From: Vitrella brassicaformis
Lineage: Eukaryota > Sar > Vitrellaceae
DNA length: 64,000 nucleotides
Direction of reading: 5' to 3'
NCBI GenBank assembly: GCA_001179505.1
Contig: CDMY01000236.1
Location: 44,540-108,539 of the forward strand
The translations under genes and the position numbers were made by a program. Of the stretch, positions 45,601 to 56,168 are shown one piece after another. The notes beneath the pieces are model-generated. The model searched no databases and had not been told where the DNA came from. It saw only the letters and a list, made by a program, of their open reading frames with translations. Each line of letters begins with the position of its first letter. Positions within the stretch are counted from its first letter, which is position 1.

Positions 45601-48600
45601 GGCACTCACACCCAGAGGTCAGACGGGCGGCCTACCGGGGGCTGGCGGCACTGTTCCCCGGCTACTTCTACCCACCCATCACCACCACCACCACCACCGA
45701 CACGCAACCAAGTGCACCAGCGGCTGACAAAGACAGCGAAGATGTGAGGAGTCAGGAACAGCACACGAGGAAAGTCCCTGCAGGCCATCTCTCTCGTGCC
45801 CTGCGTGCTCCCTTCAGAATGAATTTGATTTCGGCGGCTCTCGCGCGACGAAGCGCACTGACCTGCCGGCGCCCTCGGCCACCCCTGACCGTTTGGTGCT
45901 GGTCAACTCGACACCGAGCGACATCGTGAGTGCGTTTGAGCGTGAGCGAGACCCCCAGGCGCTGGCGGGGCTGGGTGAGGTGATGACAGCTGTCATGAAG
46001 GTGGAGAGGGAGGAGTTGGGACGGCGGAAACGGACAGGTGGGGGGAAAGAATCGCAAACAGAGAGAGAGTCTGGCAAATTTGCTGAATGTGTTTGTTGGT
46101 TTCATTCTCTGTGTTGCAGAGGGTTTGGATCGTCTCAGGCACCCGCAGCTGGCGTTGCTGAACAAGGTGCTGTCCTCATCCAACACATCCTCAGCACCCA
46201 GGCCTGTCGTTGCCGCAATACAACTCTTCACATTCACACCCAGAAAGTAGGCCAACGTGACGGCACCACAAACCAGCTACCACACTGCACCATTTGTGCC
46301 TGTTTGCCTGACGTTTATCCAGTGTGCCCCCGGCAGCCATGCCGGAGAGCAAAGGCGGCAAGAAGGGCAGCAGCCGTGAGGAGAGGGAGAGGGAGGCTAG
46401 AGAGAACGAGAGGGCGCGGGTGCGGCAGAGGTGCATGCGGGTCGTCGACGAGATCATCGAGGACTGGAAGACACCCGCACCCACCCCACTGATGCGCTGG
46501 GTCATGCCTAACGCCTGGAACGGATTCGTTGACAGGTGGGCTGTGGGTGGGCGAGCTAATCAACCAGATACCTGTCGTTGGTGTCGGCAGGTATCTGAAC
46601 GACATGGTGAGTGCTGACGACCCCTCTCAGCACATTGACGAGGCCGACCACCTTTTTGAGCACCTGACGTCACTGCCCGACACCCGGTACTCGCTCCACA
46701 ACGATCCAGAACCCGTCACGTCCATCCTGCACGCCCTCGCCGCCCTTGCCCGATCCTCCCCGCCCACCGCATCGCGGGCCATCGACTACCTCTCGTCACT
46801 GTTGCACCAGCAGCAGCACCAGCAGCAGCAGCAAGACGCCCCAGCAGCACACCCGGACTGGCTTGTCAGTTCTCTCTTCCAAGCTCTGGCGTCCATCCAC
46901 GAGGCGGCCACGGTCGCAGGATTTGCCGATGGCGTCGTGTCGCGGATGCAGAGTGAGGATGGGGATGTGCGTGAGGGTCTGATGGTGTGTCTGGTGGCCG
47001 AGGGCGAGGCCAACTGGGCGCACAGCGGCGCGGGAGTGTGGGAGATGTTGGTGAAGGGGCTCACACAGGGCCAGCAGCAGGTGGGCTGGGGTGCAATTCT
47101 TGCTGTGGCCAGGATGGTGGTTGTCTTGGGCAAGCACCAGCCGGACGAGGCCAACCTTCATAAGGTATGTGGAGGCACACAAACAAACACTGACCGAGAG
47201 TCGCATGGATGAATGTACACTGTCTGTCGTGTGTGTATCAGTTTCTCCGGTTGTTCGATGAGTGTGGTGGCCATGTGGAGACCTCGCCCTTGCTGCTTGT
47301 CGTCATGAGCACTCTCGTCCCCACGCTCTTCTTCCACTCAAAAGGCACGTGGACACAGATGCAGAGGACAACGCCATCCAAGTGCTCTCCCTCTTTCTCC
47401 GTCTGCAGTGACATCCGATGAGGTCCGTGATATCGTTCGCATCACAGCCCAGCTGCTGGGCTGCTCCGCCCCTCCAGCACTTGACGCCACGGCGGCGGGG
47501 CTGGTGTGGGTGGGCGCCACACATCTCGCCACGTCACTCGTCCCCATGGTCAGATGGATGGACCACCAGCGACAACAAGCTGACCAGACCGATGACCCGA
47601 ATGCACAGCTGAAGGTGAGATGGGCGGCGGGGAACGACACTTAGCACATTGCTGCTCTGTGGTCGGTGTTTGTTTCTTCCTTCCAGTCTGAAGTGTTCAG
47701 TCTTCACGAGATGCTTTCATCGTGGGTGCGGCCGACAGCCTCCTCCCTGCCGCCGTTTCTGGCCTCCCTCCCCAGCATGATTCTCAAGTCACTCCGCCCC
47801 ATCGCCACGGCCACTCTGCTGGGCGTGCCGTCGCTCATACCCTTCCCCTCCTTCCTGTCCTCACACACACACCCATCACTGGCCCTGCCACTGGAGCGAC
47901 TGGACAGCCTGCATGGCGGTGGCCGCGGTGAGGATGTGGCCCGGCTGGTGGATGCGTTAGTGGGCGGTGGGGGGAAAAGGAGCGGCGCTGGTGGTGGTGG
48001 AGGTGGTGGTTTGCAAGATGGCATCGGGGCTGTTGTCGTGGGGATGGTCACGCAGAGACTCAAGACGCTCAGGTGCGTGTAGAGGCATGCACACCTGGCT
48101 GGCTCGCGCATTCACTTTCTTTGCCTTCACTCACTGCAGGAAACCGGTCGCATTGGACATCCTGAAGGACAAGTCTCTGATCCGTGCCCTGATCTGCCTG
48201 CTGGTGCAGTCCGTCACCAGCCCCTCACCCGCAGTCCCCGCCCCATGCGCTCATCTGGCCGTCGGTCTCAAGGCCCTCTCTCTGCTGCACTGCCTGCCCG
48301 ACCTCAACCTGCGAGTGCTGCTCGCGGCATCCCTCTCGCGAGCGACAGCTACTCCGGACCATGTGTGTGTGCGTGAGGAGCTGCTGGAGGGTGTGGTGAG
48401 GTTTTGTGCCAGCCACGCCGGCAACGACGGGTCGCTGGCCATGGTGGTCCTTGACGCCGTCGGCAAATACGGACACATGACCAGGTGAGGAGAGGAGAGG
48501 GCTGAACAGACAGACAGACGAGGGCCGGCCGCATCGACGGCGTCTTCATCATTTTCTTCTGTTTATGGGTGCAGGCGTCAGCGTCTGGATGTGCTCAGCG

Positions 48601-50183
48601 GCCTTCCAGCCGTGGCCCCGCTCACCCCCATCCGCGCCTTGCGGGACTCACTGACCTTCCTCTTTCTAGAGCTCCCACTGCCATCCGCCGACCCGCCCCT
48701 CTGGACAGCGGCACTGCACTCTCTGGCCCTCTCTGTCGACCCACACCCGCCCCGAGACCCATCAAAGCCACACAGAATGGCGCCATCGTACCCAGCAACA
48801 AAGGCCAAGTCGGCGCAGACATTGGAGAGGGCGAAGGCGGCGGCCGATGTGATCAGTGACGTTGTGTTGAGCCGGCTCGATGCTGCTGCTGCTGCTGGTG
48901 ACGGAGTGCCGTTCAGCGTGTGTGAGGCGCTGGGGGATGTGTTGGGCGTGGTGCGGGGGGTGGGCGGGGAGATTGAGGGGACGTATGGGCGGGTGCCGCT
49001 GTACACCATGGGCGCGCTGGTGCTAAAGGTACGCAAGTCGACAGCAAGACATTGGTCTGTGTGTGGGTTGACCGTTTGTTTCCTTGGCTGCCCTCGTGTG
49101 TGTGTCTGTTGTCAGTATGGCGTGGATTGGTCGGCGCTGCAGCCCTACCGGGACGACATCATACGGGACCACGACCGTCAGGGCAACCCCATTCCCCTTG
49201 CCGCCATCCTTTCGTCCGATCGGCTGTTTCACCAGGTGCTCAGCTACGCCCAGATCGTCAATGCGTCATCCCCCGCTGGCCGCATCGAGTCGCTCACCGC
49301 CCTTGCGCTCACACAGGGGCTGGCCAAGGTGCGGCCGGTCGCTCTGTGTGCCCTCGCCGTCACTGTTGCCCTCTACATGACGGCCCCTTCCCTCGCACAC
49401 CTGCTTTTCTCATCAATGCAAGACGCCGCCGCACAACAAGCCGAGGAAGAGGAAAAGAGAGGCGGTGGTGGCGAGAGGTCGGATGGGACGCATGATGCGT
49501 GGTCTGAGGGCGAGTGTCGGCCGCTGGTGGATGGTGTGGACGTGTGGCTGCCCCAAGACACGGGCGACTGCTTCCTCGAGGACTGTGAGAGCGACCTCGT
49601 CAGCACACTCGCCTTCACCACACAGCGGTCCATCCACGACCCCTGGTGGCGCCAAGTGTCATCCCCTGCGGATGGCGCGCACCCTCTGCGGCCTTCCTAC
49701 ACTGTGGCTGTCGGTCTCATAGCCACCGGTCTCCTGGGCGGCCCCCCTGACTGCCTTGTCCGGCCGCCATCGTCACTCCTGGGCTCTTCCTACGGCGTGC
49801 AGCAGTGGCGAGAGCACGGAGAGCGCGTCAAGGACATGAAGGACAAGAGGGGCACGGCAGACGATGTGCAAAGGCGAGCGAGAAAGGCCGCACTGAGACG
49901 CAGGCTGCCACGTGATCTGCACAACGAAGCGAGTAGCGGGTGTTGTGGGTCTGTGGATGAGGAAGTAGTGGGCCATGGCCGAGTGTTTCACTGCTCGGCC
50001 AGTGAGCGGATGGTAAGTCTGTGTGTGTGGATGGGTGGGTGGGTGGTCAGGGAGACAGAGAGGACGTTCGGTGGCAGCAGCGAGAGAAACGGGGCAAGAT
50101 GTGTGTCGCGTGAGTGCATTGCGAAGCTGCATGCCCTGCTGAGGGAGGCTAGGAAAGATCTGGCTGACTTGAGTAAGGACTGA
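42673..50183 (+). CDS. large helical-repeat (HEAT/ARM-like) protein, possibly focadhesin/RST1-like
   Basis: Many exons over 7.5 kb in one orientation. The start is ATG at 42673 (MSKPSSAPKFAKKLKEQS); stop TGA at 50181. Sequence is Leu/Ala-rich with repeated paired helices: AVDALLQAALDYR, ASQAALHAL-VELCIEGLAAV, HLVRLGMKAKEDG, VSSVALGCLTRLCCHDLMDF, HYAVAHFLSRYAHVALKDQI, EVRRAAYRGLAALFPGYFYP, LAALARSSPPTASRAIDYLS, HLAVGLKALSLLHCLPDLNL. The motif LTRLCCHDLMDFAKVW resembles the LC-x-x-D-x-[IV]-D-[FY]-x-x-[AV]-W segment of plant RST1 and animal focadhesin, which work with the Ski/exosome RNA-decay machinery; that link is my inference. A basic linker (MPESKGGKKGSSREERERE) lies near 46340, and a Gln-rich HQQQHQQQQQ tract near 46810. 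Could instead be another HEAT scaffold. Confidence 0.6.
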
Positions 50184-50866
50184 GAAGATCCCAGCTGGTT
50201 CGTCGGTCAATGCATCTAAGCATCCAAGCCACCCATCCATATCCACATGAATGCACCACTCCAGGACCTACGCACGGCACGCATCCCATCAGCATGATGC
50301 AACTCTGTCCGTTGACAAACACTGGAATATAAAATGTAGGCAGCCATGAAATCACACAGCCATGTAATAGTGGCCATCATCGCCTCATCGCTCCCAACCT
50401 CGCCCACCAGCCCACCTGCTCACTGGGACCCTTCTGACCGCCGGTCTCAAACAACATTCCTCCTGCCGGCACGGCGTCGCCCTCGTCTCTCGGTGGCCGC
50501 CGAAGCGGCCAAGTATGCGGTAACACACAGACGAGAAGAGACACGATGAAGTGCTCTCAGCGTCTTCCTTTCTCCCTCCCCTACATACCTGTGGGGCCGC
50601 GATCGACGCTGCAGCCAATGTTGGATGAAGTACTAGGAGAGGCCCACAGATGTGATGAGGTGGAGACGGCGATCCACCTTCACACAGACGCGAGACACGT
50701 GAGTTGATCAGTACAGCATATTTGACAGCTCACATTCGACGTGCAAACGGCTGGGAAGGCGGTGCGGTTGAGGGTCGTTATCGGTCGATCAGATATAAAA
50801 TGTAGCCAGCGATCTGCCGACCAGCAACATTGTAAAGATAAGCAGGCCGGCTGTCTCGGTGTTGTG
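50184..50866. other. spacer between convergent genes, with a repeated ATATAAAATGTAG motif
   Basis: About 680 bases without a supported gene. The 18-base word ATATAAAATGTAG[GC]CAGC occurs twice, at 50327-50344 and 50793-50810, with one mismatch. No RNA gene could be recognised from it. Confidence 0.5.
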
Positions 50867-51969
50867 TCAGTGAGCACACCTGCTTGTGAGCTCACGCCTC
50901 TTCATTGGGGGGCCGATGAGTGGTGCTGGGGGGGCTTTCCCTCCTAGGGCGGCGGCTGTGATGTTTGACGAGGGGCGGGGAGGGGGACCTGACGGCCTCG
51001 GGGGAAGGAGGATACCACACAATGGCGTGAAAGGTGGTGCCGATGCCCCGCTGGCTGGTGTGCGAGAGGGAGGGTGTGATGGCTGGGAAGGGGGCAATGC
51101 TGGCGGCGGCCGCAGCAGTGGGGCAGGGGAAGGAACCGGTGGAGCAGACCCACAGGGGCCTGGGGGGCCGTCGACATTCTCACCTGATTGACTGATTCAT
51201 CAAAAGAAGCAAAAGAGTATACAGACAGATGTAATTGATGGTCTGAGAATATATATCTGTGTCTGTGTACCAGCGAGGCGCCTGCGGTGCAGTGAAGCCG
51301 CCTTGACCATCTCCTTCTGAACAGACACAGACACACACAAACACCGATCGTTTGATCAATGGACCGCACCGCAGCGGATCGATGCATTAATGAACGAATG
51401 AATCATGTGTGTGGCTCTGTCATGGCTGGCTGATAGGCGGGCGTACCTTCTCCCTCGCCAACTTGGCTATCAGGTTCTCGCGCCGCCGTATTGTGTCCAC
51501 CAGCTCGATGATCTGCTCTGCACACACACACGGTAGACAGACACACACACATACATCTCATCCAAGGTGCTGTGCTGTGTTGTGTAATGTTCTGTTGTTA
51601 AGACCTACCTTGTGAGTAGCAGTACTTGTCGAGGAGCCTGGTGACCTCAAGATACAGCGTCCTCGAGTTGTACTTCGCGAGGCCTGCGCGGCACACAGCA
51701 CAGCAGATATATATATCAGTCAGATCAATGAATGCAGTCAGTCCTTGTGTCTGTCAAGGAGCGAGGCTGGCTCACTCACTCCGAATGAATGAATGAATGG
51801 TTTGCTTACGGTTCTCTTGGACCTCCTTCCACAGGGTGCCCTCGTCGACGAGCTGGCTGTAGTTGAGCTCCAGCAGTGTGGGGGCCTCCTCAATCGACTG
51901 GAAGAGGCTCCCTGGTGGCCTTGCCGGCGGCTCGCCAGCGCACCAGATGGGCGGGCGGGACAATGTCAT
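50867..51969 (-). CDS. unrecognised protein, tandem copy B (WCAGEPP...REKLIAKLAREK family)
   Basis: I do not recognise this family. The start is ATG at 51969 (MTLSRPPIWCAGEPP). Exons: about 51809-51969 (RPPGSLFQSIEEAPTLLELN...LWKEVQENRKQ), 51610-51684 (KYNSRTLYLEVTRLLDKYCYS), about 51446-51517 (EQIIELVDTIRRRENLIAKL), about 51271-51318 (KEMVKAASLHRRRLAG) and 50867-51199. The last exon is Pro/Gly-rich (PPGPCGSAPPVPSPAPLL ... GPPMKRRELTSRCAH) and joins in phase. Helical, charged middle exons suggest a short coiled coil. It is about half identical by eye to copy A directly upstream, including the 22 bases before each ATG, so the two arose by tandem duplication. Function unknown. Confidence 0.55.
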
Positions 51970-51999
51970 GGTGCGGCGCCGAAGGTCCTCACGCAGTCG

Positions 52000-52846
52000 C
52001 TGCCGACAACTTGACGGAAGTGATGGGCACCTGACGGAAGTGCTCAGGCGCCTGCAACAAATGCCGTACATAAACACAACATAACAAAACACAACACACG
52101 TCACGTATGCAACGTGCATCTCTTCGCCGCTCTCGCTGTGTGTTCGTTGGTGCTCACCATGTACAGCAGGTCTCCGACCATCGTCTGCGTGTCCGTCAGC
52201 ACACTACCTACCGGCACGCAAAAGTCGAAATCGATGAGTACCACACTCCTGATGCTCCCGCCTGCGGTGCAGTGCGGCCGCCTTGCCCATCTCCCTCTGA
52301 ACGGACACACACATACATAGGTTGATCCACGCACACCGGATCGATGACTGAATGAATCATGTGTATGGCTCATCGCTGATACTATTAGGCGTACCTTTTC
52401 CCTCGCCAGCTTGGCTATCAGCTTCTCGCGCCGGTCTATCGTCGCCACCAGCTCTTTGATGTGTTCTGCACACACACACGGTCGACAGACAGGCGCTGTA
52501 TTGTGTTGTATTGCTAAACCTACCTTTCAACCAGCAGTAGTCCTCGAGAAGATGAGTCACCTCGAGATACAGGGTCCTTGAGTTGTACTTGTCCAGTCCT
52601 GCACACAGCACACAGCAGACGTCAGATGCAGTCAATTGTCAATTGGATGCAGTCTTTGTGTCGAGTAGGCTGGCTCAGAATGGTTTGCTCACGTTTCTCC
52701 TTGACCTCCCTCCAGACCGTCTTCTCCTTCAAGAGCTTCTGGTAGTCCAGCTCCCGCAGTCCAGGGGCCTCCTCAGGTGACTGATAGAGGCTCCCGGGTG
52801 GCCTTGGCGGCGGTTCCCCAGCGCACCAGATGGAAGGTTCAGTCAT
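52000..52846 (-). CDS. unrecognised protein, tandem copy A (WCAGEPP...REKLIAKLAREK family)
   Basis: Same exon order as copy B. The start is ATG at 52846 (MTEPSIWCAGEPPPRPPGSL); a longer frame opens at ATG 53044, but the upstream flank shared with copy B differs by a 2-base indel, which argues it is untranslated. Exons: about 52694-52846, about 52524-52600 (KYNSRTLYLEVTHLLEDYCW), about 52395-52466 (EHIKELVATIDRREKLIAKL) and about 52250-52312 (REMGKAAALHRRREHQEC). The 3' end is unresolved. One reading ends soon after LHRRREHQEC; another adds a small exon (MVGDLLYM) and ends at 51989, only 19 bases from the copy B ATG. The proline-rich tail of copy B has no counterpart here. Confidence 0.5.
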
Positions 52847-53044
52847 GGTGCGGCGCCGAAGGTCCTCACAGTCGCTGCCCCGCGCGCATTCGTCACGCAC
52901 TCGCTCATAGCGAGGGATGGCGTCCAATTGCAGGAGGAGGCGCAGGCGCCGGGAGGGATGCTCTACGATGGCGGGAGGGAAAAAGGGACGCAATATGATG
53001 ACAGAAGGAGGAAGAAATGCGCCCAGAATGCGGCGGAATACCAT

Positions 53045-53666
53045 ATTTTCTCCCTCTGATGGAGCAGGGCGAAAAAAATCAAACGTCTCGTCTCGCGGGA
53101 TTTCTCGCCAAGGAGGTCAGGGTCCCATTATTCATTCTCGATAGGTGGAATAGAAACCGCCAGCCACGTCCAGCCTCGCTCCGCTCTGCACTGTTGCCTC
53201 TCCCCCGTGCGCCAGTTCAGATGTGCTCATATGTACAACAGACAGACAGACTTCTTCTGAGGTGATGTGAAAGCGATTGATTGCCGTTCGGATAGTGCTT
53301 TAGTTGACGTGCATGGCTCAGGAGCGGACACACGAATTGACCAACCACCGACACAACAAAAACAATCCATGCAGCGGTGTCAGTTGGATGGCTGCACATC
53401 CCCCCTCTCAACTCCCCTCTCCACACACAGGACGTCACGCACCACTAGACACGGCAAAACTGTCTCTCTGCACGCCGAGTGATGAGTCTCCCTCTCCCCC
53501 TAGCCATGCCAATCACATAAACGCACACACCGCCTCTCTGAGACCGTCACTCCATGCACACTCTGCTGGCCAGCGCTACTGTTAACACCAATGACCTCTA
53601 CCTGTCCATGCATCCCCTCCATCCCTCCATCTGCTACACCATCATTATGGCGTCCTGGCCGGCTAA
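53045..53666. other. spacer between two minus-strand genes
   Basis: About 620 bases, rich in CCACCG and CTCTCC tracts. It should hold the promoter of copy A and the 3' end of the ankyrin-type gene. Short frames here look like chance. Confidence 0.5.
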
Positions 53667-55376
53667 CTAGTTGATGCCCAGCGGCTGGAAGAGGCCGATC
53701 TCATTGACCCACCCTAACTGACCCCAACCGAACTGACAGTCGTCATTCCCTAGGTGGCTGTTGAAGCCCTTGATCACACCAGTCAGCCCATATCGGGCCG
53801 CCTCGTCCAGCCGCGCCCTGTGGACCACCTCGCGCAGACCCACGCGCCGCACACTCGTCCCCTGTATGACGGCGAAGCACTGGAGGGGCACCCGCACCAC
53901 CCGACCGCCCACACTGGCCATGCCGCCGATGACCTCCTGATTGCCGGCCGTCTTGGTGGCTGCGCACTTGACGAAGTGCTGCATGGCCCTCTTGATGCGG
54001 TTGGCCACCTCGGCCTGCCCGAGGGTGACGGTGTCGACGGCCTCTGGCTTGTGCAGGAAGGCACCGATCTTCCATGCCACCTGGGGCAGCAGTGGAGTCA
54101 GCACGCTGGCGGCGTCACGCTGGGGGCAGAGGGCGCCGTTGACGCCGTCCATGACGGCCTGCGGCAGCTCGTCGTTGAGGACGGTCAGGTACTCGGCCAA
54201 CACCACACCATGGGCCTCTCGGTCGGACTGGGTGGCGTTGGGTGGCAGCTGCTGTGGCGTCCGCACCATGTCGATGGCTGCCCCCGATGCCAGCAGTGTG
54301 CGGATGGCCCGCTGCAGCGGGATCTCATCGCGCGGCACTAAGGGATACTCCTCCTCACCAGCATCACCTTGGCTGCGCAACTGGGCGACCCTCATGGCAG
54401 CGCGGCCCAAGGGCGTCTGGTGGGCGCCAAATTCCCCTCGGGCTGGGGCTGTGTTGATCTGTGCGGGGCTGAGATGCTGACACAGCCACTCGATCATGTG
54501 ATACGACGAGTTGTGTGCCGCTTCCGGCAGGGCCGACTCGACGATGCTGGCGCCGTTGTCCATCATCAGCTGCAGGTAGCCGTGGATGAAGCCCTCTGAG
54601 TAGATGGGGCCAATCGTGGCTGCGTAACCGATGACATTGCTGCCAACAATTGCCTCGGTGACGAGAGAGGGGTCGAGCTTGACGAGGTAGTTGAAGATAT
54701 CCATCAGGGCCGCCTCATAATGCTCGCTGGAGTGAACCCGACGTGGGAGGCTGAGCAGGTACAGTCCTAGTCGTGCTTGTCCTGATGGATGTCCACGCAG
54801 AACCGCCCCGTGTGCGACGAGTGTCTTGACCGCTGTGAGGTTGCCCGCACGTACGGCTGTCTGGATAGGGCACTTGCTATGACCCTCAATACTCAACCCC
54901 GGGCGGCCCAACCAGGTGCCCGCTACAAATGATGGCCCATCGACGCTAGCACCCTCCTGGATCAGAGCCGACAGGATGGCCGCCTGCGCCTCGCGTGACG
55001 GCCACAGCGGCAAGACGAGCCATCTGCCGTCCCTGCCGTCTCGCCCGAAGCATAGCCCGCGCTCGAGTGCCGTGGGAGCGCTCCAGTCGTCGATGGCCAA
55101 TGACAGCAGACACACATACAGCTCGATTTGGATGCGTGATCCCCCACTCAGGGTGATCGTGGTAATGAGGTCGATGCGGATCCGGCGGTCGGCCCCCTTG
55201 CGGACGAGCCTCCGGATGCCGTCAGGTGTGATTGCGCGTCGCAGGATGCCCTGGACGAGCCGCTTGGTGGCATTGCTGGTGTTGGGCGGGAAACGGGCCT
55301 CCACCTTCTCTATCTTCATCTCCTGCTGTAGTGGCTGTGGCTGTGGCTGCTGCCCGGCTGATGAAGAGGCCGACAT
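53667..55376 (-). CDS. ankyrin-type repeat protein, single exon
   Basis: An uninterrupted frame of 569 residues, unusual among these intron-rich neighbours. The start chosen is ATG at 55374-55376 (MSASSSAGQQPQPQPLQQ); the frame is open a little further upstream, where an intron acceptor-like TGCGCAG may end a 5' untranslated intron. Ankyrin-like helix pairs: AAILSALIQEGASVDGPSFV, CPIQTAVRAGNLTAVKTLVA followed by HGAVLRGHPSG, YLQLMMDNGASIVESALPEA, and IPLQRAIRTLLASGAAIDMV. Some repeats are degenerate. The C-terminal part (about residues 430-569, EVANRIKRAMQHFVKCAATK ... FNSHLGNDDCQFGWG) is not ankyrin and is unrecognised. Lack of introns could mean retroposition. Function unknown. Confidence 0.72.
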   Translation of the reverse strand: MSASSSAGQQPQPQPLQQEMKIEKVEARFPPNTSNATKRLVQGILRRAITPDGIRRLVRKGADRRIRIDLITTITLSGGSRIQIELYVCLLSLAIDDWSAPTALERGLCFGRDGRDGRWLVLPLWPSREAQAAILSALIQEGASVDGPSFVAGTWLGRPGLSIEGHSKCPIQTAVRAGNLTAVKTLVAHGAVLRGHPSGQARLGLYLLSLPRRVHSSEHYEAALMDIFNYLVKLDPSLVTEAIVGSNVIGYAATIGPIYSEGFIHGYLQLMMDNGASIVESALPEAAHNSSYHMIEWLCQHLSPAQINTAPARGEFGAHQTPLGRAAMRVAQLRSQGDAGEEEYPLVPRDEIPLQRAIRTLLASGAAIDMVRTPQQLPPNATQSDREAHGVVLAEYLTVLNDELPQAVMDGVNGALCPQRDAASVLTPLLPQVAWKIGAFLHKPEAVDTVTLGQAEVANRIKRAMQHFVKCAATKTAGNQEVIGGMASVGGRVVRVPLQCFAVIQGTSVRRVGLREVVHRARLDEAARYGLTGVIKGFNSHLGNDDCQFGWGQLGWVNEIGLFQPLGIN

Positions 55377-56168
55377 GATCCTCAAGTCCTGCGCACAGCA
55401 GAATCACACACAACACATGGTCAGTTGCTATCACACTTGGTGTGATGTGCCGCCCTGCTGTACCTGAGAACTGGTCACTGAAAAAGGGCTCCAGACGCCG
55501 TGACTGAGCCAGTCACGTTGACGAACCTACGCCAAGCGGTCTGCACGAACACAAGCAGCACGGTCGGCTGCTGTCGGACAACAGGAGGGATCCGCGCACC
55601 TGATCTTTTGTGAGGGCTCGTCAGTCCGTCAGCAGCTGGCCGCTGACTCCTCGGACCGCCACGCAACGACAGCAATGCTGCCTGCATGGACAGACAGGGG
55701 GAATAAGCAGATGCATCCATCCTTTTGGCAAGATCTCCTTCTCCATCTCTTTGCCGCAGTACCAGAGATCTGCGCTTCGATTTGTTCTCCTAGGCCACTC
55801 CCTCCTGAAACCGCAATCTTGGCCATGATACGTTCCGCGCTTTACCCTAAATCATTGCTCCTCATCAGCATAAAAGAAAATCGCTCCTGCGGGGGTCTAC
55901 ATATAGTTGGCTCTGCTTCGTGCCGACCGTTGACCGGCGTGTTGCGTTCGTCGGTCAGTGAGACGAGCGTGTTGCAGGTGGCTCGAGCCTTGCATCGGCA
56001 CAGCAGCTGAAGGCAGGTGCAGCAGGGCATTGCAAAGACACTTACTTGCACCGACACATACAGGAAGGTGGCTCGGAAGACCAGGGTGAGTCAGGGAGTC
56101 AGAGCCAGTCTGTCGGTCTGTCCTGCATATTGGCTCTCTGCGTTTGGCGTGTGTTGTGTCGGTTCCCA
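55377..56168. other. spacer between divergent genes
   Basis: About 790 bases between the ankyrin-type gene and the first safe exon of the cyclin gene. It should contain the first cyclin exon (perhaps about 56040-56082, ending ARKTR before a GTGAG donor), but I found no clear ATG for it. Confidence 0.45.

Noticed and set aside
52847-53044. N-terminal extension of copy A from ATG 53044
   Set aside because: The flank shared with copy B carries a 2-base indel that would shift the frame, so it is more likely untranslated; not excluded.
53754-54480. Long antisense frames across the ankyrin-type gene
   Set aside because: They mirror the high-GC codon pattern of the real minus-strand gene and show no domain.
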